Below, piece by piece: positions 27,248 to 37,162 of a DNA stretch of 53,733 nt. Below the pieces are notes generated by a model. It ran no database searches, was not told the DNA's origin, and saw only the letters and a program-made list of their open reading frames with translations. The DNA is from Shewanella sp. 10N.286.48.A6. GTDB lineage: Bacteria > Pseudomonadota > Gammaproteobacteria > Enterobacterales > Shewanellaceae. The stretch is taken from contig NZ_MCVI01000008.1 of assembly GCF_002873135.1 (NCBI RefSeq), positions 51,547 to 105,279 on the forward strand, written 5' to 3'. Numbering within the stretch: position 1 is the stretch's first letter; every line of letters begins with the position of its first letter. The position numbers and the translations under genes are program-made.

Positions 27248-27961
27248 TTGGCCAATAATATGCGCTTAGAGCAGTATTTAGCTCACTGCGGAGTCTGCTC
27301 AAGGCGCCAAGCCCAAAGGCTTATTGCCGCAGGTAGAGTGTGCTTTAATGGTCAAATCGCCTCAGCGTTAGATCGCGTCAGCCCCAATGTGGTAAACCCC
27401 AATATTTTACTAGACGGTGAAACTATTGCGCCACTAGAGAGCAAACAATATTGGCTATATCACAAACCCGTGGGCATTGATTGCCGCTTATTACCTGAGT
27501 TAGCCTCCAGTTTAATCCATCACTTACCCGCTTCACCCAGGCTGTACCCTGCAGGAAGATTAGATAAGGACTCGCGCGGATTATTACTACTGACAAATGA
27601 TGGCGCGCTAACTCATCGACTGATGCATCCTGATTTTGGCCATGAAAAAGTCTATCAAGTCACGGTAAATAAACCACTGAAAAATGATTTTGCCGCGTTA
27701 ATGAGTGCAGGAGTCAGCTATCGAGATGTGACCACTAAACCTTGTAAGGTCTCTGTCATTGGCGAGTGCCAATTTGAGATAACGTTAACCCAAGGGCTTA
27801 ATCGACAAATTCGCAGAATGTCCCAAGCGCTGGGCTATCACGTTGTTGATTTGCTAAGAGTGAGCATGATGAATTGTCAGCTTGCTCAGTTGCCAGAAAC
27901 AAAAATGCGGCCCCTAGAGGCCGCAGAATTAGTCACACTGCAGCAGCTACTTAAGTTGTAG
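27248..27961 (+). CDS. rluF: RsuA-family 23S rRNA pseudouridine synthase, RluF-like
   Basis: A 237-residue protein: S4 RNA-binding domain at residues 5-60 (MRLEQYLAHCGVCSRRQAQR, LIAAGRVCFNG), then the catalytic domain with GRLDKDSRGLLLLTNDG, whose first Asp is the nucleophile. The later blocks MSAGVSYRDVTTKPCKV and FEITLTQGLNRQIRRMSQAL match RluF (U2604 of 23S rRNA) more closely than RsuA or RluB. Start TTG 27248 has AGGA exactly 8 nt upstream; the in-frame ATG 27260 is 20 nt away, so TTG is preferred. It converges with the S46 peptidase gene, 11 bp apart. Confidence 0.82.
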   Translation: MANNMRLEQYLAHCGVCSRRQAQRLIAAGRVCFNGQIASALDRVSPNVVNPNILLDGETIAPLESKQYWLYHKPVGIDCRLLPELASSLIHHLPASPRLYPAGRLDKDSRGLLLLTNDGALTHRLMHPDFGHEKVYQVTVNKPLKNDFAALMSAGVSYRDVTTKPCKVSVIGECQFEITLTQGLNRQIRRMSQALGYHVVDLLRVSMMNCQLAQLPETKMRPLEAAELVTLQQLLKL

Positions 27962-27966
27962 CTGCT
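27942..27966. terminator. Hairpin at the rluF stop codon
   Basis: AGCAGCTAC-N7-GTAGCTGCT spans the stop codon and lies between convergent genes. The downstream T content is modest, so termination is probable and not certain. Confidence 0.55.
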
Positions 27967-27972
27967 TATCAA

Positions 27973-30129
27973 TTATTTTACGATGTCCATTTCTTCAAGT
28001 AAGTTGTCAGCATTATCTAAATACTTCATCACCCACAGCATGTAACGGCTATCCACTTGGATTGAGCGGTTAGTTTGAGGATCATAACCCCAGTCACCAA
28101 TGATGCTTTCGTAAACGCCATCAAACAGTAAACCCACTAATTCAGCGCGGCCATTCAAAGTTGGAGAACCTGAGTTACCACCAGTGGTATCTAAAGTCGA
28201 TAAGAAGTTAACCGGTACAGAATCGATTGATTTCATGTAGAAATCGCCGTACTGCTTTTGCTTAATAAGCTCAAGTTGCTTAGTCGGTGCATCAAATGGA
28301 GCTGCACCAGTATCTTTCGCAACAATACCTTCAAGACGAGTAAACGGCGCCGCCACTAAACCATCTTGGGGCGAGTATCCTTTTACGTTACCAATCGTGA
28401 CTCGTAAGCTTGAGTTAGCATCAGCGTAAACCGGTTTACCTAGCTCACGATTATAGGCAATGACCGCATCCATATACTGTGGACGCACTTTCATTAAGTC
28501 TCCAGCAAGTTGTTTTTGCGCTTGTTCGCGTTGCATTTTTTCATCAAAGGTCATCACCGCATATTGAATAAACGGATCTTTCGACTGATTAAACTCAGCT
28601 ACCGACTTATTCATCCAAGCTAAGCGGACGTCTTTATCTGACAGTGTGGTATTGGCATACATGCTATCAAGGGTTTTCATTAGCTTGGCTTCATCGAAGT
28701 TTTTACCAATCGAGAAAGCCTTATCAAAATCAGCTAAACGCTCAGAGGTTGGCAAAGCGGCATAACGCTTGAGTAAGTCTGCTAACATGGCTTTATCAAC
28801 GCTGGCAGCATAACGACGGTCAATACGCTCCATACTTGAGGTAAACTGAGTCATGTCGCGTTCTTGATAGCCAGGCTCACGCTGCATATCCGGTAACGCT
28901 TTTTCATGAGCTAAACGATATAGGCGCTCAGCGGTGTTCTTCATGGTTGAATAACCCATGTAACTCAGCAGTAAGTCACGTTCTTGGCCTTGTTGGTCTA
29001 AGGCAATTAACTTATCTAACTGAGCTAATGTTTCACCATATTTCGCCTGACGCTTGCTATCTTTGCTAATCCACTTAGCTAATTTTTGCTCTAAACTTTT
29101 ACGCTCATCTAACATGGTAGATTTACCGTAAAACTCAATCATCGAAGTAAAGTTTTTAGCGTAATTGGCTAATCCTGCAATTGAGCTTTCATATTTAATT
29201 CGCTCATCACTGCCTTCTGGGGCTGTGTCTTTGATGATTTCAATTAAACGTTCACGCAACACTTTACCTTGCGGATAAGCCCACTCAAATTGGTTTTCGA
29301 CTTCATTCGCGATGCGATAACGGTTAGTACGGCCGGGGTAACCTGCCACCATAACAAAGTCCCCTTCGCTTACGCCTTTTGCAGACACTTTAAGAAAGCT
29401 TTTAGGCTCGTATGGGACATTATCTTTACTGAAATCGGCAGGCTTACCATCTTTACCGACGTAAGCACGGTAGAATGAAAAATCGCCAGTGTGACGTGGC
29501 CACATCCAGTTATCGATATCGCCGCCATATTTACCCACACTGGCTGCAGGATTATAAGTTAGGCGAACATCGCGGATTTCCATCTGTTTAACTAAGTAAT
29601 ACTCAAGACCGCCATGAAAACTATAAACCTTACAGCGGTAACCATCTTGCGCTTCACACTCTGCGACTAATGATTTCTCTTTTTGCTCAATGCCTTTGTA
29701 AAAGTCATTACCAGTTTTGCTCATTTCACCGTCTTTTATTTTAGCGGTGACATCAGTAACAGCTTCAGTAACATAAATACGTGAACCCGGTGTAGCAGGT
29801 AATTCTTCTGCATAAGTTTTAGCTAAAAAACCATCTTGTAACAGGTTGTTCTCTGGGGTTGAGTTGTACTGAATAGCGCCATAAGCACAATGATGATTAG
29901 TAACAACCAAGCCTTTAGGCGACACAAATGATGCTGTGCAGCCACCTAGGCTAATCACGGCATTCATTGGAAATTCGGTTAATTTTGAAATCGATTTGGC
30001 ATCAATCTCCAATCCTTTTGCTTTAAGCTCATCAGCCATTGCAGGTAGCTGATAAGGCTGCCACATTCCTTCGTCTGCTTGGCTGGCAAATGTTGCCAAA
30101 ATTGCAGCGCTTAATAACCATGTTTTCAT
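27973..30129 (-). CDS. Secreted S46 family dipeptidyl peptidase (DPP7-like)
   Basis: A 718-residue periplasmic serine peptidase with signal peptide MKTWLLSAAILATFASQA. The catalytic His is in VVTNHHCAYGAIQ (about residue 86), the Asp region is GGDIDNWMWPRHTGDFSFYR, and the Ser is in DTTGGNSGSPTLNG (about residue 653). S46 enzymes remove dipeptides from peptide N-termini. The residue that sets P1 preference lies in LLFDGVYES: Gly, as in DPP7 (hydrophobic P1), where DPP11 has Arg (acidic P1). Such enzymes let non-sugar users live on peptides, in keeping with the proline, methionine and aromatic amino acid genes nearby. It is monocistronic, with its 3' end 11 bp from rluF. Confidence 0.93.
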   Translation of the reverse strand: MKTWLLSAAILATFASQADEGMWQPYQLPAMADELKAKGLEIDAKSISKLTEFPMNAVISLGGCTASFVSPKGLVVTNHHCAYGAIQYNSTPENNLLQDGFLAKTYAEELPATPGSRIYVTEAVTDVTAKIKDGEMSKTGNDFYKGIEQKEKSLVAECEAQDGYRCKVYSFHGGLEYYLVKQMEIRDVRLTYNPAASVGKYGGDIDNWMWPRHTGDFSFYRAYVGKDGKPADFSKDNVPYEPKSFLKVSAKGVSEGDFVMVAGYPGRTNRYRIANEVENQFEWAYPQGKVLRERLIEIIKDTAPEGSDERIKYESSIAGLANYAKNFTSMIEFYGKSTMLDERKSLEQKLAKWISKDSKRQAKYGETLAQLDKLIALDQQGQERDLLLSYMGYSTMKNTAERLYRLAHEKALPDMQREPGYQERDMTQFTSSMERIDRRYAASVDKAMLADLLKRYAALPTSERLADFDKAFSIGKNFDEAKLMKTLDSMYANTTLSDKDVRLAWMNKSVAEFNQSKDPFIQYAVMTFDEKMQREQAQKQLAGDLMKVRPQYMDAVIAYNRELGKPVYADANSSLRVTIGNVKGYSPQDGLVAAPFTRLEGIVAKDTGAAPFDAPTKQLELIKQKQYGDFYMKSIDSVPVNFLSTLDTTGGNSGSPTLNGRAELVGLLFDGVYESIIGDWGYDPQTNRSIQVDSRYMLWVMKYLDNADNLLEEMDIVK

Positions 30130-30227
30130 TATTATTCCATTTTTAATAAAAGAGCCCCAAATTGCCTGTATTTTAATGCGGTCACAATGTCATATTGAAG
30201 CAACAATGTTCAGATTTAAGGCATAAA

Positions 30228-30252
30228 AAAGTCAGGCGGATAGCCTGACTTT
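30228..30252 (-). terminator. Terminator of the aromatic permease gene
   Basis: AAAGTCAGGC, 5-nt loop, GCCTGACTTT; on the minus strand it is followed by TTTATGC. Confidence 0.85.
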
Positions 30253-30336
30253 ATCATATTGTTTCTACAAAGAAATAGTCTTTGAAAAATGCCGTTACAA
30301 AGCTTATCGACAACACAGCTTCATTTATTGGCTTTT

Positions 30337-31542
30337 TTAGCTTAAAGCCACCATCAACTGAGCAACCACAATCAACAAACCTAATAGACCTGCGATAGCT
30401 AAGGCAAGCTTGCCACCACACACTTCATAGCCACCTAATTGTTGCTTACGCAGTTTTAATGCCATGACTATCGGCAAGAAGATAATCATAACCACTAACG
30501 GTATGGCCGCAAAGCCGAGCACTTGGAAAAAGCCATCAGGGTAATATAAAGCACATAATAGTGGCGGCACGAAAGTGACTAACCAAGTTTTAGCACGGCC
30601 TGCTTTATCATCTTTTGCTCGGGTTAACTCGGCAACATAGTCAAACAAGCTCATGGTAACGCCTAAGAAAGAAGTCACGAGTGCAAGATTGGCAAATAAA
30701 TCAATAAACTGACTGACAACCGCTGAGTTAGCTACAGCTTGTAATGCATTAACTAGCGCAGGTAATGACCCTGCAAAACCATTTACCGTTTCACCGCCTA
30801 AGGTACCTAAAGTGACCAAAATCCATAAGATATAGCAAACTAGCGGGATAGTAGAGCCAATCAATAGCACTTTTCTTAACGAAACGGCATCACCGTCTAA
30901 GTAACGAACAATGGTCGCAATACACACATGGAAACCAAATGAGGTAAATACCACAGGAATAGCCGCTAACCATAAATGGTCAAGCTTATCGCCTTCGGCG
31001 ACATTGGCTGAAAAATTACTTAATGATGCCACAAGGTTTACTTCAGGTAGCAAAAATGCCACCACTAGAACCAATAACACGATCATCGCGGTAAATAACA
31101 CCCGAGATACTTTATCAATCCACTTCACGCCAACGGCAATTAGGCCACCAAATACTAACGTAAATAGCAGTACTGACACTTGGTTATTTAAATCGACACC
31201 TAATAATGGCTCTAAGCGAGATTCAAGTAGCGATGATCCGCCCATTAGATACACCATGGTCAGGGCAAATAACAAACTTAAAAACGATCCGCCTTGAATA
31301 AGTTGACCAACCTTGCCTAAGGTTTTGCCTGTAATGGCGTGGACGTTATCACCCACACCAGTACGTAAGTTAATTTCTAACATTAATAAAGAGGTATAAG
31401 CTGATAATCCCCAGATAACTACCAGCAATAAAATCGCAGGCATAATACCTAGCGCTGCGGTAGCAAGTGGTAAAGCTAACATCCCCCCACCAATAGCAGT
31501 TCCTGCAACAATGGCGATTGAGCCAAGTATTTTTAAGTTCAA
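30337..31542 (-). CDS. Aromatic amino acid permease (TyrP/Mtr family)
   Basis: A 401-residue protein with 11 membrane helices of the HAAAP family. The opening LGSIAIVAGTAIGGGMLALP is the unwound first helix that binds the amino acid backbone; MVYLMGGSSLLESRLEPLLG and VVFTSFGFHVCIATIVRYLD follow in family order. It would import tyrosine, tryptophan or phenylalanine with protons; which one is not decidable by eye. The start is TTG 31542: GGGA lies about 8 nt upstream, and the nearby ATG at 31547 hits a stop after two codons. No TyrR box (TGTAAA-N6-TTTACA) is evident upstream. Confidence 0.9.
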   Translation of the reverse strand: MNLKILGSIAIVAGTAIGGGMLALPLATAALGIMPAILLLVVIWGLSAYTSLLMLEINLRTGVGDNVHAITGKTLGKVGQLIQGGSFLSLLFALTMVYLMGGSSLLESRLEPLLGVDLNNQVSVLLFTLVFGGLIAVGVKWIDKVSRVLFTAMIVLLVLVVAFLLPEVNLVASLSNFSANVAEGDKLDHLWLAAIPVVFTSFGFHVCIATIVRYLDGDAVSLRKVLLIGSTIPLVCYILWILVTLGTLGGETVNGFAGSLPALVNALQAVANSAVVSQFIDLFANLALVTSFLGVTMSLFDYVAELTRAKDDKAGRAKTWLVTFVPPLLCALYYPDGFFQVLGFAAIPLVVMIIFLPIVMALKLRKQQLGGYEVCGGKLALAIAGLLGLLIVVAQLMVALS

Positions 31543-31963
31543 AACATGAGTCCCGTATGGTTTTTATTTATTGGTCGTTTTACCAAGTCTTATTGATATG
31601 GTCGATTTCGACAGTAGCAGAAGGAGATTATCACTAGCAAGAGACTTAGGCATTTAAAGGCCTACACGCGCGTTAATAAACAATTACGCAACATATTGAT
31701 AATTACTTTAACGCAAGGATTTTGCAATGGTGTAGCATTACAGCCATACAAGAGGGTTTTGAGGCTAGCAAACAATTTGAAGAGCGATATTAATTGAGTA
31801 ATCACATATAAAACTACCCATCAACAAATGAAATGATGAGTAAACTGACTATGCAGGTAAACCAGAACAAGATAAATAAAAAAGGAAGACCTAAGTCTTC
31901 CTTTTACATAGTTAACAACAGGTATTTACTTATCTAATACCTTAACAATCAAATTAGCGACCA
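31543..31963. other. 421-bp gap between aromatic permease and catalase genes
   Basis: Holds the upstream region of the permease and, at 31881-31904, the catalase terminator. No open frame, repeat or RNA gene is evident in the remainder. Confidence 0.5.
31881..31904 (-). terminator. Terminator of the catalase gene
   Basis: AAAGGAAGAC, loop of 4, GTCTTCCTTT, followed by TTTTTATTTATC on the minus strand. Confidence 0.9.
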
Positions 31964-33427
31964 TTATGCTTCCAAAAGTGTTTTGATGCGTTGACCATAA
32001 TCGCTATCAGCTTTTAAGAAATGCTCAACCATTCTCAATTGCACATCTTCACTTGCTTGGCTCAATGTACCAGCAATGGTTTCAACTAAACGCTGCTTTT
32101 CTTCTTCACTAAAGATGCGGTACAAATTACCCGCCTGAGTATAGTCATCTTGGTCATAACGGCTATATCTTGCAGCCTCGCCATCAAGTCTTAGTGGCGG
32201 CTCAATAAATTGAGACGGCTCTTGAAGTGCTGCCGGAGCAGTGCTTGGGCCGTAATTGGCACTTGAATCTGCACCTGTTTGACTGCCGTTATATGGGCAT
32301 TGTGTCCCTGCCATAGCCCCTGCACGTTGATGATGGTTAGCTTTAGCGGCATGAGGACAATTTACCGGTAATTGGTTGTAATTAGTTCCAATACGATAAC
32401 GCTGAGCATCTGCATAAGAGAACAAGCGTGCTTGCAACATTTTATCAGGTGAAGCGCCGACACCAGGAACCAAGTTACTTGGTGCTAATGCAACTTGCTC
32501 AACTTCAGCAAAGTAGTTGTCTGGCATACGATTTAACTCAAGTTCGCCAATTTCAATTAATGGATAATCTGCATGTGGCCATACTTTGGTTAAATCGAAT
32601 GGGTTTATTGCATAATCATTGGCGTCTGCTTCAGGCATTATCTGCACTTTTACAGCCCACTTAGGGAAGTTACCATCGGCTATAGCTGCAACCATGTCAC
32701 GTTGCGATGAGTCAGGATCAATACCTTTTAAAATATCAGCTTGCTCTGCAGTTAAGTTCACTACACCTTGCTGTGATTTAAAGTGGAACTTGACCCAGTA
32801 ACGCTCACCTTTGGCATTCCATAATGAGAAAGTATGTGAACCATAGCCGTGCATTTGACGGTAATTAGCTGGGATACCGCGATCTGACATTAAAATAGTC
32901 ACTTGATGCATGGCTTCTGGGTTTAATGACCAGAAATCCCACATTGCTTGCGGATCTTTCAAATTAGTCTGCGGGTTACGCTTTTGGGTATGAATAAAGT
33001 CAGGGAATTTAATGCCGTCACGTAAGAAGAATGTCGGAGTGTTATTCCCCACAATGTCATGATTACCGCGGGCAGTATAAAAACGTAAACCAAAACCACG
33101 AGGATCACGCTCTGCATCGGCGCTACCCATCTCGCCGCCAACAGTTGAGAAGCGAATGAAGGTCTCAGTTTGCTTGCCCACACCATTAAAGTGATCAGCC
33201 AAGGTGAAATCACTTAGGTCTTTAGTTAAGGTAAAAGTACCATAAACACCGGTACCTTTTGCATGTACGACTCGCTCAGGAATACGCTCACGGTTAAAGT
33301 GGGCTAATTTTTCAATTAAGTGCCAATCTTGTAATAATAATGGACCACGCTCACCTGCTGATAATGAATTTTGGTCATCAGCTATTGGGGCACCATTTTG
33401 GCTAGTTAAGTAATTGTTATTATCCAT
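31964..33427 (-). CDS. katB: Monofunctional haem catalase
   Basis: A 487-residue small-subunit (clade 3) catalase that converts hydrogen peroxide to water and oxygen. The distal haem His lies in RIPERVVHAKGTGVYGTFTL, with the companion Asn in ARGNHDIVGNNTPTFFLRDG; the proximal Tyr is in RLFSYADAQRYRIG. NADPH-clade features follow, and the C-terminus (VETIAGTLSQASEDVQLRMV) is typical. There is no signal peptide, so it is cytoplasmic. AGGAGTAAC precedes the ATG. It forms its own transcript with a clear terminator. I do not see an OxyR site with confidence in the 358-bp upstream gap. The symbol follows Shewanella usage and is tentative; the enzyme call is certain. Confidence 0.95.
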   Translation of the reverse strand: MDNNNYLTSQNGAPIADDQNSLSAGERGPLLLQDWHLIEKLAHFNRERIPERVVHAKGTGVYGTFTLTKDLSDFTLADHFNGVGKQTETFIRFSTVGGEMGSADAERDPRGFGLRFYTARGNHDIVGNNTPTFFLRDGIKFPDFIHTQKRNPQTNLKDPQAMWDFWSLNPEAMHQVTILMSDRGIPANYRQMHGYGSHTFSLWNAKGERYWVKFHFKSQQGVVNLTAEQADILKGIDPDSSQRDMVAAIADGNFPKWAVKVQIMPEADANDYAINPFDLTKVWPHADYPLIEIGELELNRMPDNYFAEVEQVALAPSNLVPGVGASPDKMLQARLFSYADAQRYRIGTNYNQLPVNCPHAAKANHHQRAGAMAGTQCPYNGSQTGADSSANYGPSTAPAALQEPSQFIEPPLRLDGEAARYSRYDQDDYTQAGNLYRIFSEEEKQRLVETIAGTLSQASEDVQLRMVEHFLKADSDYGQRIKTLLEA

Positions 33428-33785
33428 TTGTTACTCCTGATTTGTGACATCTAGCCACTGCTCAATTAAATCAAATACTGTCGCCACGATATTTCTCCTG
33501 GCTGCGTTTCATTGAAATCATAATAACCGCAGCGAAAATAAAGTTAAAACGATTAAGATGAATTGCTACAATCTATTTTTACGATTCACTAGCAAAAAAA
33601 ATGGCGAAGCATTCGCCTCACCATTTAATGATATTTAAATACAATTGAGTCATTACTGATCTCACACCAAATTAAGTGTAAATATTGCATCAATAGTTTA
33701 CAAGCTGATTACCTGCGCAACTAGAAGGCAACTATATACGTAGATAAAACGACAAATACTCTCCACCAAAGAAAAAGTAAAGGGT
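33428..33785. other. 358-bp gap upstream of the catalase gene
   Basis: Contains the terminator of the thioesterase unit (33595-33625) and the catalase promoter region. No small gene or RNA is evident. Confidence 0.5.
33595..33625 (-). terminator. Terminator of the thioesterase/small membrane protein unit
   Basis: On the minus strand GGCGAA-TGC-TTCGCC is followed by ATTTTTTTT. Confidence 0.85.
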
Positions 33786-34028
33786 TTATTCTGCGCTAGC
33801 TTCAGGTTCTTTATACAGTTTTACTAAATAATAAATATCAATCAATACAATAAAAAAATTCACTAATGCCACTGGGATGGCATCTATCGCCAAACCATAG
33901 GCGACAAAAAGCGCGGCACCAATAAGGTTCCACCAGCGTAATTTTTTTATATTAGCCATCATTAATGAAATAGCCACCACGGCAGAGGCTAAATAACCCA
34001 CCCATTCCCATACTGTTGCAGCATCCAT
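33786..34028 (-). CDS. Small inner membrane protein
   Basis: An 80-residue protein with three hydrophobic stretches: VWEWVGYLASAVVAISLMMA, LRWWNLIGAALFVAYGLAID and PVALVNFFIVLIDIYYLVKL, with a basic loop between the first two and a charged tail EPEASAE. It resembles the short YgjV-type membrane proteins, with no known function. AAGGAATCG precedes the ATG. It lies 49 bp after the thioesterase gene on the same strand, with a terminator after it, so the two form a unit. No functional motif is visible. Confidence 0.75.
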   Translation of the reverse strand: MDAATVWEWVGYLASAVVAISLMMANIKKLRWWNLIGAALFVAYGLAIDAIPVALVNFFIVLIDIYYLVKLYKEPEASAE

Positions 34029-34077
34029 TGACGATTCCTTTTAAGGACTTTTATTCAGTGTAGTTAATAATTCACTG

Positions 34078-34527
34078 TTAAGTGCTGGCTTTTCTTGCCA
34101 CAACCGCTGCAGTCATTCGAGAAATACAACACAACTCACCAGCAGAATTATTGATTAGCACTTCCCATACTGAGCTACGTTTACCAATATGCACCGCTCT
34201 TGCCGTCGCAATTAACTCACCATTTCGTGACGCCTTTACGTGATTGGCATTAATCTCTTGGCCAACACAATAAAAATGCTTAAAGTCGACCACAAAGTTC
34301 GCCGCATAGCTGGCAACGGTTTCGGCCAGCGCAACGTTAGCGCCGCCATGAACTATGCCTAAAGGGTTATGTACTGAGGGGTTAGCTGGCATGGTCGCCA
34401 CCATATAATCTGCGCCAATTTCAGTGATTTTAATACCAATGGTTTTCATTAATGTGCCCTTCCCATGGAGCCCACTATCCATTTTAGCGCAATCTTCAAG
34501 GGTGACTTCTCTAAACCAAATACTCAT
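34078..34527 (-). CDS. Hotdog-fold thioesterase (PaaI/YbgC-like)
   Basis: A 149-residue cytoplasmic enzyme of the PaaI type, splitting acyl- or aryl-CoA thioesters. The active-site loop is NPLGIVHGGANVALAETVAS: the H-G-G turn followed by the helix with the catalytic Glu. A beta strand YCVGQEINANHVKASRNGEL and HIGKRSSVWEVLINNSAGEL follow, as in the family. GGAAGTTGA precedes the ATG. It is cotranscribed with the small membrane protein downstream. The acyl group handled is unknown; the paa pathway genes are absent here. Confidence 0.88.
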   Translation of the reverse strand: MSIWFREVTLEDCAKMDSGLHGKGTLMKTIGIKITEIGADYMVATMPANPSVHNPLGIVHGGANVALAETVASYAANFVVDFKHFYCVGQEINANHVKASRNGELIATARAVHIGKRSSVWEVLINNSAGELCCISRMTAAVVARKAST

Positions 34528-34598
34528 TTATCAACTTCCAGTAATACGTAATTAATTCAGTCTACTGCCAAGCTATTTAACTTTAAAGGATTTCCATA

Positions 34599-34628
34599 AA
34601 AAAGGGATGGCAGCTGCCATCCCTTTTT
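34599..34628 (-). terminator. Terminator of the subtilase gene
   Basis: Perfect 30-bp palindrome AAAAAGGGATGGCAG / CTGCCATCCCTTTTT with a T-rich tail on the minus strand. Confidence 0.9.
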
Positions 34629-34660
34629 AAACTTCGTTTTAATTTTTTAGGTTAACACTA

Positions 34661-37162
34661 CTAAAAAATAGCTACGATTGGGTCTGAACATAATGTTGTG
34701 TCTGTTTCACAGATTTTATAAGTCACCTCTGCTGGTGCATTAGTGAAACGATCTCGGTAACGGCCATCATTCGACGTTGTTGATACCATTACATCATCAC
34801 GGTAAATATTAACACTTTCACCGTTTGCACCGCTCCATGATAAGTCCACCGCCGCACTACCACGACGTGAAACCATAGTACGTGTAACTGCAGCGTCTAT
34901 GCTGTAATCAAATACTTCGATATCCATAGCAGTTGTATCAGTTAAACCTTCACTGTCTGTTACCACCAATGTCACAGAGTAAATTCCACCTGCCGCATAA
35001 GCGTATGTAGGATTCATATCTGAAGAGGTAGAACCGTCACCAAAGCTCCATTCATAGCTAACAATGTCATCATTAACGTCTGAACTTAAGTCGGTAAAAT
35101 CAACCGTTAAGCCATCAATAGCATATTCAAAGCCTGCCACTGGTGCTGTAGGACTCGCATCCCCCAGAGCCGATAAAAGTAAGCCCCAATGATTTAATGA
35201 GCCACTATCTCCACCCGCTAAATCACTAACCGTTAATGTCCAAGTACCCAATGCTATTTCACCATTGAATTGCTCAGTTGCCCATGTCTGTACAATATCA
35301 TCAGCACTGCCACCAGTTTGATTGTGCAACATAGCTTCTGTGCCATTTGGTGATGTTAGTGTTACGACTAAATCTCCTATCCATGTATGGGTAATATCAA
35401 CATTCACATCAAGGCCAAAGATTTGTAATTCATCCCCGATTTCAATGGTGCTGGTGATAGTAGTATTATCCGAAATATCCACAGGAGTATCATTGCTATA
35501 ACCAAAATCATTCAATCCCGCAGGATAGACTTCTAGGCTAACAGCTTTACTTTTCGAAGTGATGCCGTCATCAGCATGAACGGTAATGACATAATCTCCC
35601 CAAATAGCAGACTCAAGCGTCGCAACATCAAGCGTAAAACTGTCACCGACTACTGCAGTGTTAGCAGAAAGACTAATGCCTTCTAATGCTGGTGATACAT
35701 CAAATGACAGCGCGACTTGATCATCCCAACCAGCAATACTGCCCAGACTAAAGTCATAACTAACGGCACTGCCAGCTTCAACTGATTGTGAAGATGGCGT
35801 GACACTTAACGCAAATGATGGATCTGGATCTGCATCTGCCAGTGCGTTTGCGACATTTAAACGTGTTCCAGCCACTGTTAGGCCAGTCAATGCTGCATTA
35901 GCATCACCAGAATCCATTAGTAACTGCTTCATAGTGACAGGGTCAATATCAGGTGCTATTGACCACACAAGTGCTGCAGCGCCGGTGATATGTGGTGTAG
36001 CCATTGAAGTACCTGAATAGGTACCATAACTATTTCCTGGAAGGGTTGATAAAATCGCAGAACCAGGCGCGCCCATATCGACACTTGTTAATCCCCATTG
36101 AGAAAAACTAGACATATCGTCATTGTGATCGGTACTGGCAATCGACAAAACAACATCAGAGTCATAACTTGATGGATAGTGTGGATTTGCATCATTATCA
36201 ACAGCGCTATTACCTGCTGCTGCAACAAATAAAATTCCTTCATCACCAGCCGATTCAATAGAATCTTTTAATGCTTGGCTAAATCCGCCGCCGCCCCAAG
36301 AATTATTGGTCGCTTTAACATCAACACCATGGTTCACTTTTAAATTAGTGAAATAATCAATACAAGCTATCGCAGCTTCTGTAGAGCCTGTTCCACTATC
36401 ACTTAAAAATTTACAACCAATGATAGTGACATCCCAGTTAACCCCAACAACACCTACGCCATCATTACCTTGTGCGCCAATAGTTCCTGAGACATGGGTA
36501 CCATGACCATTGCCATCCATTGGATCACCAGTTCCGGTAATAGCGTTAAAGCCGTTAACATCATCAATGACACCATTGTTATCATCATCAATACCATTTC
36601 CGGGTATTTCATTAGGGTTAACCCAAAGGTTTGCAACTAGATCTGGATGATTATAATCAACACCAGTATCAATTACGCCAATAACCACATTTTCACTACC
36701 TGTAGTAGTGTCCCAAGCGGTAACGGCATCGATATCAGCACCAGAAACACCACCAGTTTGACCGGTATTATTTAAGCCCCATAACTCCACGAAATTTGGA
36801 TCGTCTGGCATACCAATTGCCGTATAAGTATAATTAGGTTCGGCATATTTTACTGCTGGATGCTTACTAATTAACTTAATTGCACTTTCAACATTACTAC
36901 CGCTTTTAAGTGATAACTTAGCCAATCGTCCAGATAATAGGTACTTAAACTTATCATCTATACCATCAGCATTTTTATCTGTGACTGTTCCTGCGACTAG
37001 ATTTTGCGCTGACAACCGTTCAAAGATTGACACATTTTCTTTATAAACAACGAGAATTTCATCTTTTTTATACTTTACACTTTCTTGAGCAATAACAGGG
37101 CTTGCGTTTAACGCAAATAGAGATGTTACTGCTAATGCAATTGGGGACATTTTGTTAATCAT
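34661..37162 (-). CDS. Secreted subtilisin-like protease (S8) with P-domain, PKD and C-terminal beta domain
   Basis: An 833-residue extracellular protease. Signal peptide MINKMSPIALAVTSLFALNA; I9-type propeptide at residues 25-105; S8 catalytic domain at 125-450 with Asp in GVIDTGVDYNHPDL, His in NGHGTHVSGTIG and Ser in YSGTSMATPHITGAAAL. An acidic insert near residue 190 (NGIDDDNNGVIDDV) looks like a calcium-binding loop. Then comes a proprotein-convertase P-domain at about 550-665 (VDITHTWIGDLVVTLTSPNG), a PKD domain at 675-755 (YEWSFGDGSTSSDMNPTYAY, TLVVTDSEG) and a fibronectin-like end (VDLSWSGANGESVNIYRDDV). It is divergent from the curlin gene across a 680-bp region; a role in processing surface proteins or feeding is possible, unproven. 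Confidence 0.93.
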   Translation of the reverse strand: MINKMSPIALAVTSLFALNASPVIAQESVKYKKDEILVVYKENVSIFERLSAQNLVAGTVTDKNADGIDDKFKYLLSGRLAKLSLKSGSNVESAIKLISKHPAVKYAEPNYTYTAIGMPDDPNFVELWGLNNTGQTGGVSGADIDAVTAWDTTTGSENVVIGVIDTGVDYNHPDLVANLWVNPNEIPGNGIDDDNNGVIDDVNGFNAITGTGDPMDGNGHGTHVSGTIGAQGNDGVGVVGVNWDVTIIGCKFLSDSGTGSTEAAIACIDYFTNLKVNHGVDVKATNNSWGGGGFSQALKDSIESAGDEGILFVAAAGNSAVDNDANPHYPSSYDSDVVLSIASTDHNDDMSSFSQWGLTSVDMGAPGSAILSTLPGNSYGTYSGTSMATPHITGAAALVWSIAPDIDPVTMKQLLMDSGDANAALTGLTVAGTRLNVANALADADPDPSFALSVTPSSQSVEAGSAVSYDFSLGSIAGWDDQVALSFDVSPALEGISLSANTAVVGDSFTLDVATLESAIWGDYVITVHADDGITSKSKAVSLEVYPAGLNDFGYSNDTPVDISDNTTITSTIEIGDELQIFGLDVNVDITHTWIGDLVVTLTSPNGTEAMLHNQTGGSADDIVQTWATEQFNGEIALGTWTLTVSDLAGGDSGSLNHWGLLLSALGDASPTAPVAGFEYAIDGLTVDFTDLSSDVNDDIVSYEWSFGDGSTSSDMNPTYAYAAGGIYSVTLVVTDSEGLTDTTAMDIEVFDYSIDAAVTRTMVSRRGSAAVDLSWSGANGESVNIYRDDVMVSTTSNDGRYRDRFTNAPAEVTYKICETDTTLCSDPIVAIF

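Noticed and set aside
30911..31297. 128-codon frame antisense to the aromatic permease
   Set aside because: Antisense shadow of membrane helices; no start context and no recognisable domain.
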